Part shown: piece by piece, positions 6,982 through 16,112 of the stretch | Numbering within the stretch: position 1 is the stretch's first letter | Layout: each line of letters starts with the position of its first letter | NCBI GenBank assembly: GCA_049965615.1 | Contig: JBMFWD010000046.1 | Span: forward strand, 1-23,972 | DNA: 23,972 nucleotides | Direction of reading: 5' to 3' | Source of the DNA: Acidobacterium sp049965615 | GTDB lineage: Bacteria; Acidobacteriota; Terriglobia; Terriglobales; Acidobacteriaceae | Notes under the pieces: generated by a model | The model's database searches: none | Told to the model about the DNA's origin: nothing | Seen by the model: only the letters and a program-made list of their open reading frames with translations | Position numbers and translations under genes: made by a program

Positions 6982-9450
6982 GTGCCATTTCGCGCGATGA
7001 AAAATATTAGTTCACAGTATTCTTGGGTTGAGGGAGATGGTCTCGCATTCGGAAGGCCCGGCATGGAGCCCCGTTGGACCTCCAGCGAAAAATGGACCGT
7101 AGGAACAGCCTACTCATCCTCCAGTCGAGTCTGGTTCACGGTCTCACACGGCATTCTCAACGAAATTTACTATCCGACCATCGATAGCCCCCAAACTCGC
7201 GACATGGAACTGCTCATCACCGATGGTGAGACCTTCTTTCATGAAGACAAGCGGGACCTGGAATATACCTTCGAGTATGTCGAAAGCGATGCCCTGGGCG
7301 TCCGCATGCACGGCCACGACCCGCAGCGCCGCTACAGCGTTACCAAGGAAATCATCAGCGACCCACACTATCCCGTGGTTCTGATGAGAGTGCGCCTGCA
7401 GTTGGGCGATCACGGCAGTCCCGATCTTCTGGAGCGCCTCAAGGTGTATGCCATGCTCGCTCCCCACATCGATGGCGGAGGCATGGGAAACACCGCGCGC
7501 GTCGTGGATGTGGCAGGCAACGTCTCGTTGCTCGCCTGGAAAGACGATGCCCCTGAAAGCACAACCGTAGCCATGATCACAAACGGCGGATTCATACGTG
7601 CCAGTTGCGGCTATGTGGGCGCCAGCGATGGTTGGCAGGATCTCCATCAGGATTTCAAAATGGCGTGGGAATTTGGCTCCGCCATCAATGGAAATGTCGC
7701 CATGATGGGACAGATCGCCCCATGCCGGACTTCAGACTTCCGCATCGCTCTCGGATTTGGCGAAGGTCATCACGCCGCGATTGCCGCTGCAATGGGCTCG
7801 TTGACCATTCCTTTTGAGCGCCATCTGGAGCGCTTCATTTCTCAATGGCAGCGCGCGGAAAGTCCCAAGCATCTGGCAGCAGTTTCTGGTGACTACGGTC
7901 GGCTGATGCAGATCAGCCACAATGTGGTCCTGGCACACGAAGATAAAACATTTGCGGGCGCCTTCATCGCTTCGGCGTCCATTCCGTGGGGATACGCGAA
8001 GGGGGATGACGACCTCGGCGGCTATCACCTGGTCTGGACACGCGATATGGTGCAAAGCGCATCCGCCCTGATGGCCTGCGGGCGCGAAGAGACCGCGCTG
8101 CGCGCACTGGTCTATTTGGCCTGCACGCAAAAGCCTGACGGCAGCTTCGCACAGAACTTCTGGGTCAACGGAACTCCCTACTGGACGGGCTTGCAACTGG
8201 ACGAAGTTGCGTTCCCAATTGTTTTGGCATGGAGGCTCTGGAAAGCCGGCAAGCTGGAAGGTTTTGACGCACTGAGTTTTGTCGAGCGAGCAGCAATGTT
8301 TTTGCTCCTTCACGCTCCAGTGACCCAGCAAGAGCGATGGGAGGAAAATGCTGGCTACTCGCCATCGACGCTGGCCGCGGTCATTGCCGGCCTGATCTGC
8401 GCATCGGAAATCGTGAGCGAGCACGGTGCGGATGAGCTGGCGGCCCTGCTGGTTGAGCATGCCGATTGGATTGAGTCCCATCTGGAAGATTGGACTGTAA
8501 CCAACAACGGAGTGCTGCATCCCGAAGTGAAGCGGCACTACATGCGCATCCGTCCCCCGGAGTGCGGAGATCCTTACGCTCACGAGGCATGCGGTACAGA
8601 AAAGCTGAGGCTCAACAATCGTCCTCCCGGAACACCGTTTGAGTTTGAGGCGCGCGAAATCATCGACGGCGGCTTTTTAGAGCTGGTGCGCTATGGAATC
8701 CGCCGGGCGGATGATCCGATCATCCTGGATTCGATCAAGGTGGTCGACTACGTCCTAAAAATAGATACCCCGCATGGTCCTTGCTGGCGGCGCTACAACT
8801 ACGACGGTTATGGAACGGGAGCCGACGGCAGTCCCTTTACCGGCTGGGGACAAGGCCGCGCTTGGCCGCTTCTCACTGGAGAGCGGGCACATTACGAATT
8901 GGCTGCTGGAAATGATGTGCGCCCTTACATAGTTGCTTTGGAGGGTTTTGCGTCTGAGGGCGGAATGCTTCCGGAGCAGGTCTGGGATGAACCAGATACC
9001 GTGCTCCGAGGCAATTCTTTCAAATCCGGTGACCCAGCTGGCTCCGCAATGCCGCTGGTATGGGCACATGCTGAATACCTGAAGCTGCTCCGGTCTGCGC
9101 ACGATGGGCGTGTCTTCGATCGTATTGATGCCGTTGCTGATCGCTATGCCGGTGCAGAAAGGCCCCATGCCGCTGTCGACGTGTTTTTGATGAATCGGGC
9201 TATTCGTGAAATGCAAGCCGGACGAAAGCTCCGCATCATAACAAATCAGAGGTTCCGAGTTCTGTGGACAAAGGATGAATGGCAAACCAGCGAAATAATA
9301 GAAAGCAACCAGGTAGGAAACCACATCAGCTATGCAGACCTTCCGGTGATGGATCTGCGTCAGGGCACGGTCTCGTTTACTCTTTTCTGGACGGAGGAGG
9401 TTCGCTGGGAAGGCCGCAATTTTGACGTTTCGATTGCTGAGGCAAACTGA
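6982..9450 (+). CDS. Glycoside hydrolase family 15 glucoamylase (glucan 1,4-alpha-glucosidase)
   Basis: This 822-aa enzyme releases glucose from non-reducing ends of alpha-1,4-glucans. The N-terminal beta-sandwich (about residues 15-290) begins with the typical FGRPGMEPRW and SSSRVWFTVSHGILNEIYYP. The (alpha/alpha)6 catalytic domain follows, with HLVWTRDM (about 349-356), the general-acid segment RWEENAGYSPST (Glu454/455), and the general-base segment MLPEQVWDE (Glu665), matching the paired glutamates of bacterial GH15 enzymes. There is no signal peptide, so it should act in the cytoplasm on maltodextrin, glycogen or trehalose-related glucans; a few GH15 relatives are trehalases. The start is GTG at 6982 (GAGG 9 nt upstream) or ATG at 6997 (AGGAG 14 nt upstream). 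It leads into the tkt-glk cluster after 117 bp and may be co-transcribed. Confidence 0.92.
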   Translation: MPFRAMKNISSQYSWVEGDGLAFGRPGMEPRWTSSEKWTVGTAYSSSSRVWFTVSHGILNEIYYPTIDSPQTRDMELLITDGETFFHEDKRDLEYTFEYVESDALGVRMHGHDPQRRYSVTKEIISDPHYPVVLMRVRLQLGDHGSPDLLERLKVYAMLAPHIDGGGMGNTARVVDVAGNVSLLAWKDDAPESTTVAMITNGGFIRASCGYVGASDGWQDLHQDFKMAWEFGSAINGNVAMMGQIAPCRTSDFRIALGFGEGHHAAIAAAMGSLTIPFERHLERFISQWQRAESPKHLAAVSGDYGRLMQISHNVVLAHEDKTFAGAFIASASIPWGYAKGDDDLGGYHLVWTRDMVQSASALMACGREETALRALVYLACTQKPDGSFAQNFWVNGTPYWTGLQLDEVAFPIVLAWRLWKAGKLEGFDALSFVERAAMFLLLHAPVTQQERWEENAGYSPSTLAAVIAGLICASEIVSEHGADELAALLVEHADWIESHLEDWTVTNNGVLHPEVKRHYMRIRPPECGDPYAHEACGTEKLRLNNRPPGTPFEFEAREIIDGGFLELVRYGIRRADDPIILDSIKVVDYVLKIDTPHGPCWRRYNYDGYGTGADGSPFTGWGQGRAWPLLTGERAHYELAAGNDVRPYIVALEGFASEGGMLPEQVWDEPDTVLRGNSFKSGDPAGSAMPLVWAHAEYLKLLRSAHDGRVFDRIDAVADRYAGAERPHAAVDVFLMNRAIREMQAGRKLRIITNQRFRVLWTKDEWQTSEIIESNQVGNHISYADLPVMDLRQGTVSFTLFWTEEVRWEGRNFDVSIAEAN

Positions 9451-9567
9451 GCAGCGGTAACCAACCGGGCCCCTCAGTCATCCAACGTCACAACAGGACA
9501 CTCAAAACCACGGGTTCGGCAAAAGCCGCCCACATGCTACCTGAAACGAGAAAGGGTAAACCTTCAT

Positions 9568-11586
9568 ATGAATGATTTGCAGCAGCTTTCCATTAACGCT
9601 TTGCGTTTTCTGGCTGTAGATGCGGTTGAAAAGGCCAACAGTGGACATCCTGGGGCTCCGCTCGGTGACGCGCCCATTGCTTATCTTCTCTTCCACAAGT
9701 ACATGCGGCACAATCCAAAGCACTCCAAATGGACTAACCGCGACCGATTCGTACTATCGAATGGGCATGCATCGGCATTGCTCTACAGCGCGCTTCATCT
9801 CAGCGGATACAACGTCACTCTGGACGATCTCAGGCAGTTCCGCCAATGGCACTCGCGTACTCCTGGTCACCCAGAGTATGGCGACACTGACGGCGTTGAA
9901 GTTACCACGGGTCCTCTTGGACAAGGCTTCGCAATGGGAGTCGGCATGGCCATCGCCGAAAAGCATCTTGCCGCTGTCTACAATCGGCCCGGCTATGACA
10001 TCGTAAATCACTACACCTACGGCATCTGCGGTGACGGCGACTTGATGGAGGGCGTTTCCCATGAGGCCGCATCGCTTGCCGGAACTCTAGGTCTCGGCAA
10101 GCTGATTTATTTGTACGATGACAATCTCATATCACTCGACGGACCGACCGAATTGTCCTTTACTGAGGATGTTCTCAAGCGATTCGAGGCGTATCACTGG
10201 CACGTGCAAATCGTCGAGGACGGTAACGACCTGGAGGCTATTTCTAAGGCGCTCGACGCGGCTCGCGCCGAATCCGGCAAGCCCTCCATTATCGCAGTCC
10301 GCACCGTGATTGGTTTCGGCAGCCCAAAGGCGGGAACAAATAAAGTCCACGGCGAGCCGCTCGGTGCCGACGGGGTGAAAGAAACAAAGAAGAACCTCAA
10401 CTGGCCCGAAGACAAGACCTTCTATGTGCCTGAAGAAGCAGAAAAACACTGGCGCGAAATTGTAGCCAAAGGTGCCCGGTACGAGCAGCAATGGAATGAG
10501 CTGTTCGCGAAGTATAAGCAGGAGTTCCCGGAACTCGCGGCTGAATTTGCTCGAACTCATGCTGGAAAGCTGAAAGACGGATGGCGTGACAGCCTTCCTA
10601 AATACCCTGCCGATAGCAAGCCGATTGCAACCCGCAGCGTTGGCAATCTGGTGATGAACGCTATTTCTAAAAGCGTCCCGGAACTCATCGGCGGTGCCGC
10701 TGATCTCTCCACATCCACAAAAACCGTCATTCAAGGTAGCGCAAATTTCCACCTCGATGCGGAAGGCAGGAACATTTACTACGGCGTTCGTGAGTTTGGA
10801 ATGTGCGCGGCAGTGAACGGAATGGCCGTGCATGGCGGCGTGATTCCCTATGGCTCCACATTTTTCGTATTCAGTGACTACTGCAAGCCTGCCCTGCGTC
10901 TGGCTGCACTGATGAAAGCGCATTCCATCTTCGTCTTCACCCACGACTCAGTCGGCCTTGGGGAAGATGGTCCCACTCACCAGCCCATCGAACACTTGAT
11001 GGCGCTCCGTGCTACACCCTACATCATCGACTTCCGCCCTGCGGATGCAAATGAAACCTCTGCGGCATGGGGAGCAGCGCTTGAATTGAAGCGTCCTTCA
11101 TTCATGGCACTTTCTCGCCAGAATCTGCCCGTTCTTGATCCCGACAAGCACAAAGTCTTTGAGGGCGTTGGAAAGGGTGCATACATTGTTGAGGACGGCG
11201 GTTCCTCTCCCGATGTGCTTCTAGTAGCCGCCGGATCGGAACTCTGGCCGGTCCTTGACGCCGCAGGACAGCTTAAGCAGGAAGGCATCCATGCCCGTGT
11301 GGTCTCCATGCCCAGCTTCCAGCTGTTTGAAGAGCAAAGTGATACTTACAAGCAATCCATATTCCCTGATCATCTGCCGAAGCTTGCGGTGGAAGCTGGT
11401 GCATCCATGGGCTGGTGGAAGTACGTTGGAAGGCATGGCGATGTGATTGGGATTGACCACTTCGGCGCGTCCGCTCCAGGCCCACTCGTGATGGAAAAGT
11501 TCGGCTTCACCGCGACAAACATCGTGGCGCACGCTAAGGCAATTATCGAGCGCGCCAGGAGCGAGAAAACAGGAGCCAGCCGATGA
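9568..11586 (+). CDS. tkt: Transketolase
   Basis: This 672-aa thiamine-diphosphate enzyme interconverts sugar phosphates of the non-oxidative pentose-phosphate pathway by two-carbon transfer. N-terminal landmarks are VEKANSGHPGAPLGDAP and SNGHASALLYS; the ThDP/metal motif GDGDLMEGVSHEAASLAG starts at residue 155 and ends with YDDNLISLDGPT. The pyrimidine-domain segments GVREFGMCAAVNGMA and THDSVGLGEDGPTHQPIEHL are also present. The length is normal for bacterial Tkt. The ATG has only a weak AAAGGG upstream. The stop overlaps the rpiB start by 4 nt (ATGA), so the two are coupled. It is the first of seven pentose-phosphate and glucose-entry genes. Confidence 0.97.
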   Translation: MNDLQQLSINALRFLAVDAVEKANSGHPGAPLGDAPIAYLLFHKYMRHNPKHSKWTNRDRFVLSNGHASALLYSALHLSGYNVTLDDLRQFRQWHSRTPGHPEYGDTDGVEVTTGPLGQGFAMGVGMAIAEKHLAAVYNRPGYDIVNHYTYGICGDGDLMEGVSHEAASLAGTLGLGKLIYLYDDNLISLDGPTELSFTEDVLKRFEAYHWHVQIVEDGNDLEAISKALDAARAESGKPSIIAVRTVIGFGSPKAGTNKVHGEPLGADGVKETKKNLNWPEDKTFYVPEEAEKHWREIVAKGARYEQQWNELFAKYKQEFPELAAEFARTHAGKLKDGWRDSLPKYPADSKPIATRSVGNLVMNAISKSVPELIGGAADLSTSTKTVIQGSANFHLDAEGRNIYYGVREFGMCAAVNGMAVHGGVIPYGSTFFVFSDYCKPALRLAALMKAHSIFVFTHDSVGLGEDGPTHQPIEHLMALRATPYIIDFRPADANETSAAWGAALELKRPSFMALSRQNLPVLDPDKHKVFEGVGKGAYIVEDGGSSPDVLLVAAGSELWPVLDAAGQLKQEGIHARVVSMPSFQLFEEQSDTYKQSIFPDHLPKLAVEAGASMGWWKYVGRHGDVIGIDHFGASAPGPLVMEKFGFTATNIVAHAKAIIERARSEKTGASR

Positions 11587-12053
11587 AGATCGCAATCGGC
11601 GCCGATCACGCGGGATTCCCGCTAAAAGAGGAAGTGCGTCACTTTGTAGAGAGCCTGGGTCATGAAGTTCTTGACCTGGGTGCCTACAGCACCGAACCGT
11701 CGGACTACCCCGATTTTGCACAAGCTGTCGGTCAGGCTATGCTTGCAGGTCGTGCAGAGCGCGGAATTCTAATCTGCGGAAGCGGTGTTGGAGTGAATGT
11801 GGCCGCCAATAAAATTCCCGGTATTCGAGCTTGCATGTGTCACGACACTTATTCTGCGCATCAGGGTGTCGAACATGACGACATGAATGTTCTCGTCATG
11901 GGTGCGCGTATCATTGGTCCTGCGCTCGCATTCGATCTCGTTACGAGCTATCTCAATGCAAAATTTCAACAAAAAGAGGAGCGATTTGTCCGCCGTCTCA
12001 ACAAAGTGAAGGCGATCGAAGCGCATTACATGCCTGGAACACCAAAAGCCTAG
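11583..12053 (+). CDS. rpiB: Ribose-5-phosphate isomerase B
   Basis: This 156-aa RpiB/LacAB-family isomerase interconverts ribose 5-phosphate and ribulose 5-phosphate. Signatures are MKIAIGADHAGFPLKE (Asp8, His9), the catalytic-cysteine loop ICGSGVGVNVAANK (Cys65), and CHDTYSAHQGVEHDDMNVLVMG. The C-terminal tail EERFVRRLNKVKAIE is typical. Its ATGA overlap with tkt indicates translational coupling. The TAG stop is part of the Shine-Dalgarno of the next gene (TAGGAG), so expression is tightly linked in both directions. Confidence 0.96.
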   Translation: MKIAIGADHAGFPLKEEVRHFVESLGHEVLDLGAYSTEPSDYPDFAQAVGQAMLAGRAERGILICGSGVGVNVAANKIPGIRACMCHDTYSAHQGVEHDDMNVLVMGARIIGPALAFDLVTSYLNAKFQQKEERFVRRLNKVKAIEAHYMPGTPKA

Positions 12054-12063
12054 GAGCCTTTGC

Positions 12064-12708
12064 ATGGCCAAAATCCGCACAATTCTGTGGGACGTTGGTG
12101 GAGTACTGCTGACGAACGGCTGGGATCACTCCGAGCGTGCCGATTTGTTTCGTGAGTTTCAAATTGACCGCGACGAGTTTGAAGCCCGCCACGAGACCGT
12201 AAACGACGCATGGGAAAAGGGCGAGATCAGCGTGGACGAGTACCTCGACCACACGCTCTTTTATGAGCCTCGCGACTTCACGCGGGAGCAGTTTTTCATG
12301 CGAATGAAGGACATGTCCCAGTGGCTTCCGCACACCGCAATCGATATAGTGCGCAGCCTTGCCGGTCGCGATGACGTAAAGATCGCGATGCTCAGCAATG
12401 AGTCGCGCGAGCTCATGGACCACCGCATCGAATCTTTTGGTCTCGGCCAGAGTTTTTCCGCGTATTTGGTTTCCGCGTATGTAGGACTTCGCAAACCTGA
12501 CCCCAAAATATTTAAGCTGGCGCTGGATGTGATGCATTCAACACCGGAAGAAACCGTGTTCGTCGATGACCGGAAGGAAAATGCCGCAGCAGCCTCGGCT
12601 TTGGGCATCCAAGGTATGCAGTATGAGGGCCCTCAAAAGCTGCAACAAGAACTCAAGCGGCTGGGCATCTTGCTCGGCGATCGTCAACCCGCAGGAATCA
12701 AAAGCTAA
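12064..12708 (+). CDS. HAD-superfamily phosphatase, YihX-like
   Basis: This 214-aa HAD hydrolase has motif I LWDVGGVLL (nucleophile Asp10; the usual second Asp is Gly, as in many YihX/epoxide-hydrolase-type members), motif II MLSNES (about 119-124), motif III Lys in GLRKPDPKIF, and motif IV VFVDDRKENAAAA. The helical cap WEKGEISVDEYLDH resembles E. coli YihX, an alpha-D-glucose-1-phosphate phosphatase; identity of the substrate here is an inference. It has a good Shine-Dalgarno (TAGGAG, 8 nt) and lies 10 bp after rpiB and 19 bp before gnd, so it belongs to the operon. Possible roles are release of glucose from glucose 1-phosphate for the downstream glucokinase, or removal of a side product of the pathway. 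Confidence 0.88.
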   Translation: MAKIRTILWDVGGVLLTNGWDHSERADLFREFQIDRDEFEARHETVNDAWEKGEISVDEYLDHTLFYEPRDFTREQFFMRMKDMSQWLPHTAIDIVRSLAGRDDVKIAMLSNESRELMDHRIESFGLGQSFSAYLVSAYVGLRKPDPKIFKLALDVMHSTPEETVFVDDRKENAAAASALGIQGMQYEGPQKLQQELKRLGILLGDRQPAGIKS

Positions 12709-12727
12709 GCCACGGAAGGAGTGAGGA

Positions 12728-13633
12728 ATGGAAATAGGAATTGTCGGTCTCGGAAAAATGGGGGGCAATATGGCCGAGCGGCTGCGCCGCGGCGGTCACA
12801 AAGTGGTAGGTTTCGACTTTGCCGAGGCTCCGGTAAAGAAACTCGCTGACGCAGGAGCCATTGGTGTCAATTCACTGGAAGACCTTGTCAAAAACCTGAG
12901 CACGCCACGCGCGATATGGCTCATGGTGCCTGCCGGCGATCCGGTCGATGAAACCATCGCGAAACTGAAACCGCTCATGCAAAAGGGCGACATTTTCATT
13001 GACGGTGGTAATTCGAACTATAAGGATACGATCCGTCGGGCGAAAGCGCTCAAAGAGGAAGGCTTTGGATTTATGGATGTAGGTACCTCCGGCGGAGTTT
13101 GGGGAATCACGGAGGGCTACGGCATGATGGTGGGTGGCGATGAAGATGTAGTCGAACATCTGCGCCCTGTCCTGGAGACTCTCGCGCCAGCCAAAGACAA
13201 AGGCTGGGGCCGTACCGGGCTTGCCGGTGCCGGTCATTTCGTCAAGATGGTGCACAATGGCATCGAGTACGGCATGATGCAGGCCTACGCCGAGGGATTC
13301 TCGATCATGGCGGCCAAGGAAGAGATGAACCTCAATCTTGCCGAGATTGCGGAGATGTGGCGATTCGGTACGGTGATTCGTTCGTGGCTCCTCGACCTTA
13401 CAGCTGATGCACTCAAGAAAAATCCCACGCTCAAAGGGCTGGAGCCGTTTGTGCAGGACTCTGGTGAAGGACGCTGGACCGTATTTGAGGCCATCGATCT
13501 CAATGTCTCCGCACCCGTGATCACTGAATCGTTGATTCGCCGGATACGCAGCCGCGAAGAAAACAACTTTACTGACCGCATGCTGGCTATCGTGCGTAAT
13601 GAGTTTGGCGGGCACGCCGTCAAGAAAGACTAG
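12728..13633 (+). CDS. gnd: 6-phosphogluconate dehydrogenase, short (GndA/YqeC-like) type
   Basis: This 301-aa enzyme oxidatively decarboxylates 6-phosphogluconate to ribulose 5-phosphate. Motifs are Rossmann GLGKMGGNM (7-15), IDGGNSNYKD (91-100), substrate loop GTSGGVWG (119-126), and the catalytic KMVHNGIEYGMMQAYAEG with Lys173, Asn177 and Glu180. It is the ~300-residue type that lacks the second half of the ~470-residue classical enzyme. The second beta strand ends GFDFA with Asp30 where NADP-dependent enzymes have an Asn-Arg pair, which points to NAD+ preference. The Shine-Dalgarno GGAAGGAG is strong. It sits 7 bp before zwf, next to the enzymes that make its substrate. Confidence 0.95.
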   Translation: MEIGIVGLGKMGGNMAERLRRGGHKVVGFDFAEAPVKKLADAGAIGVNSLEDLVKNLSTPRAIWLMVPAGDPVDETIAKLKPLMQKGDIFIDGGNSNYKDTIRRAKALKEEGFGFMDVGTSGGVWGITEGYGMMVGGDEDVVEHLRPVLETLAPAKDKGWGRTGLAGAGHFVKMVHNGIEYGMMQAYAEGFSIMAAKEEMNLNLAEIAEMWRFGTVIRSWLLDLTADALKKNPTLKGLEPFVQDSGEGRWTVFEAIDLNVSAPVITESLIRRIRSREENNFTDRMLAIVRNEFGGHAVKKD

Positions 13634-13640
13634 GACAACC

Positions 13641-15182
13641 ATGGCAACCACCGAAGTCAAAATCCCAACCGAAGAAATTCAGGCGGCAGTCAAGCGCAAA
13701 GAACGAGTCCCAGCGCCGACGGTGGTTGTCATTTTCGGCGCCAGCGGCGACCTTACCAAGCGGAAGCTTCTCCCTGCTCTGTTCCATCTGGAGCAGGGAG
13801 AGCTGCTGCCTGAGGAACTGGGAATCATCGGCGTTGCGCGCCGGGATTTGACTGCGACATTCGCTGACAACATGAAGGAAGGCATCGTCGAATTTGGCGG
13901 CGTGCAGCAGGATCATCCTAAACTTGCTGCGTTTATTGAAAAAGTTCAGTACCACCCCATGAACTTTGATGATGACGCAGGCTACGAAAAACTGAAAGAA
14001 CATCTGGCTGCTTTTGACGCGAAATATGGCGTGCAATGCAATCGTCTGTTCTATCTTGCAGTCGCTCCTGAGTATTTTTCCGATATTCTCCACTGTCTTG
14101 GCCGGCATGGCATGACGAAGTCAGAAGATAGTCAGGTGCGCGTCATCATCGAGAAGCCCTTCGGACACGACCTGGAAAGTGCAAAGGTTCTGAATGCTGA
14201 TGTGAATGAGGTACTCGACGAGGATCAGATCTTCCGAATAGATCATTATCTTGGCAAAGAGACCGTACAGAACATTCTTGTGTTCCGCTTCGCCAACGGG
14301 ATCTTCGAGCCTATCTGGAATCGCAATTACATTGACCACATCCAGATAACCGCTGCTGAGAGCATCGGCATTGAGGGCCGCGGACCTTTTTATGAGAAGG
14401 CCGGCGCCCTGCGCGACGTGATGCAGAATCACATGATGGAGCTACTGTCCTTTGTCTGCATGGAGCCACCTGTCTCATTCGAAGCGGCTGCCGTGCGCCA
14501 CGAGAAGGTCAAGGTCTGGAAGGCTATTCAGCCAATCCAAATGGATGACACCGTGCGTGGTCAGTATGGACCGGGCGAGATCAATGGCAAGGCTGTAAAG
14601 GGCTACCGTCAGGAAGATCGTGTGGACCCCAATTCGCAGACCGAAACTTTCGTTGCCCTCAAGCTGGGAATCGAAAACTGGCGCTGGGCCGGTGTTCCGA
14701 TCTACCTGCGCGCGGGCAAGCGTCTCGCTAAACGTGAAACAGAGATCACCATCCAGTTCAAACAGCCGCCCATGTTACTTTTTGGCGGTAGCACTTCCGG
14801 CCCCTGCGCTGAGATTCAACCCAATCTCATCACCATGCGTATCCAGCCGGATGAGGGTATCTCCCTTCGCTTCGGAGCCAAGGTTCCCAGCCCTGACATG
14901 ACTGTTTGTCCTGTTGACATGAACTTCCAGTACTCGAGTGCATTTGGGACCACCTCCGCAAATGGCTACGAACGCCTTCTTCTGGATGCGATGCTCGGGG
15001 ATGCGACCCTGTTTGCACATCGCGATGGAGTGGAAGCAACATGGGCCCTGATGACCCCTGTGCTCCAAGCCTGGGCGAAGGCAAAGCCGGGAGGTTTTCC
15101 TAACTATCCGAGTGGTTCATGGGGCCCGCAATGCGCCGAAGAGCTGATTGGACGTGACGGCAGGCGCTGGAATAACGTCTGA
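13641..15182 (+). CDS. zwf: Glucose-6-phosphate 1-dehydrogenase
   Basis: This 513-aa enzyme oxidises glucose 6-phosphate to 6-phosphogluconolactone. The coenzyme loop FGASGDLTKRK lies at residues 32-42; the active-site segment RIDHYLGKETVQN includes Asp201, His202 and Lys206; EKPFGHDLESA is the conserved nearby helix. Length and architecture are normal. The frame is open upstream to 13599 inside gnd, but ATG 13641 is chosen because TAGGA lies 5 nt upstream and the gnd stop is 7 bp away. A terminator-like hairpin begins 17 bp after the stop, so zwf may close the tkt-gnd-zwf transcript, with partial readthrough to pgl-glk. Confidence 0.97.
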   Translation: MATTEVKIPTEEIQAAVKRKERVPAPTVVVIFGASGDLTKRKLLPALFHLEQGELLPEELGIIGVARRDLTATFADNMKEGIVEFGGVQQDHPKLAAFIEKVQYHPMNFDDDAGYEKLKEHLAAFDAKYGVQCNRLFYLAVAPEYFSDILHCLGRHGMTKSEDSQVRVIIEKPFGHDLESAKVLNADVNEVLDEDQIFRIDHYLGKETVQNILVFRFANGIFEPIWNRNYIDHIQITAAESIGIEGRGPFYEKAGALRDVMQNHMMELLSFVCMEPPVSFEAAAVRHEKVKVWKAIQPIQMDDTVRGQYGPGEINGKAVKGYRQEDRVDPNSQTETFVALKLGIENWRWAGVPIYLRAGKRLAKRETEITIQFKQPPMLLFGGSTSGPCAEIQPNLITMRIQPDEGISLRFGAKVPSPDMTVCPVDMNFQYSSAFGTTSANGYERLLLDAMLGDATLFAHRDGVEATWALMTPVLQAWAKAKPGGFPNYPSGSWGPQCAEELIGRDGRRWNNV

Positions 15183-15198
15183 CGTTACTGCGACTGAT

Positions 15199-15240
15199 AG
15201 TCCGGCGTTGACCTCGCAACCAAGGTGATGCCGGACTTTT
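15199..15240 (+). terminator. Terminator or attenuator between zwf and pgl
   Basis: An 8-bp stem AGTCCGGC (15199-15206) / GCCGGACT (15230-15237) is followed directly by TTT, with an inner ACCT/AGGT stem (15211-15214, 15223-15226) in the loop. It lies in the 129-bp gap, the largest inside the cluster. The T tract is short, so partial termination is as likely as full termination. Confidence 0.6.
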
Positions 15241-15311
15241 CCTGGTGATTGAGTCCTGCTGCGACGAAGCCGAGGACCTACTCTCAGCACAGATAAAGGA
15301 AGCATACAAAA

Positions 15312-16112
15312 ATGCCACGGTCTTACACCGTTGAATACCGCGTTTCAGAAGATAACCTATCGCTGAGTCACGCCGCTGCACAGCACTTTTTGGACTGCGT
15401 ACGCACTGCTGTAGAAACTAGAGGAAAGGCCCGACTTGCCATATCGGGAGGCAGTACGCCCAAAGCGACATTCAAGCTCTTGGCCGATCCCGCTGAGCGG
15501 TACCGGGCTCAAATGCCCTGGGAAAAGCTGGAAATCTACTGGGTAGATGAACGTTGCCTTCCTCCCGATCATGCGGACAGCAACTTCCACATGACTCGTG
15601 AGGCCCTCCTGGACCATGTTCCTATTCCCGAGGCGCAGATCCATCGCATCTACGGGGAGTTGGAACCAGAAGAAGCAGCGGCGAAATACGAATCGGAGCT
15701 TCGCAATCAATTTCGGTTGGAGGGCGCACAGGCACCTGTCTTTGACGTGCTGGCTCTTGGTATGGGCGACGATGGGCATACTGCATCGCTGTTTCCTCAC
15801 ACCGAGGCTCTGCATGAGATGATGCGCCTGGTGGTTGCGAATTATGTCCCGCAGCAAAAGTACAATTGGCGGATCACGCTTACCTGGCCGGTAATCGTCG
15901 AGGCTCGGGAGGTTTTCTTCCTCATCGCCGGCAAGGATAAGGCGGACCCTCTGCATCGCGTCCTGCAAGGGCCCTATAACCCGGAAACACTTCCCTCGCA
16001 ACTGATAAAGCCACGCAGTGGCAAACTGCTGATGCTGCTGGACCGGCAGGCGGCTGAATTACTGCCTCCTCCTGATGCCCACGGGACAGGAAGGCTGGAG
16101 ATAGAAAGATGA
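15312..16112 (+). CDS. pgl: 6-phosphogluconolactonase
   Basis: This 266-aa DevB/Pgl-type lactonase hydrolyses 6-phosphogluconolactone to 6-phosphogluconate, between the zwf and gnd steps. Motifs are AISGGSTPK (43-51), VDERCLPPDHADSN (78-91) and GMGDDGHTASLFP (150-162), plus a late LIAGKDKADPLHRVLQG segment. The protein is slightly longer than the usual ~230-250 aa because of a C-terminal extension. AAGGA lies about 11 nt upstream of the ATG. Its stop overlaps the glk start (ATGA), which couples the two genes. Confidence 0.95.
   Translation: MPRSYTVEYRVSEDNLSLSHAAAQHFLDCVRTAVETRGKARLAISGGSTPKATFKLLADPAERYRAQMPWEKLEIYWVDERCLPPDHADSNFHMTREALLDHVPIPEAQIHRIYGELEPEEAAAKYESELRNQFRLEGAQAPVFDVLALGMGDDGHTASLFPHTEALHEMMRLVVANYVPQQKYNWRITLTWPVIVEAREVFFLIAGKDKADPLHRVLQGPYNPETLPSQLIKPRSGKLLMLLDRQAAELLPPPDAHGTGRLEIER

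Noticed and set aside
7732..8583. 283-codon minus-strand open frame opposite the glucoamylase gene
   Set aside because: It is an antisense shadow of the catalytic domain and has no domain features.
15173..15187. Palindrome TAACGT-CTG-ACGTTA at the zwf stop codon
   Set aside because: The short 6-bp arms overlap the stop codon, and the nearby longer stem at 15199 explains termination better.
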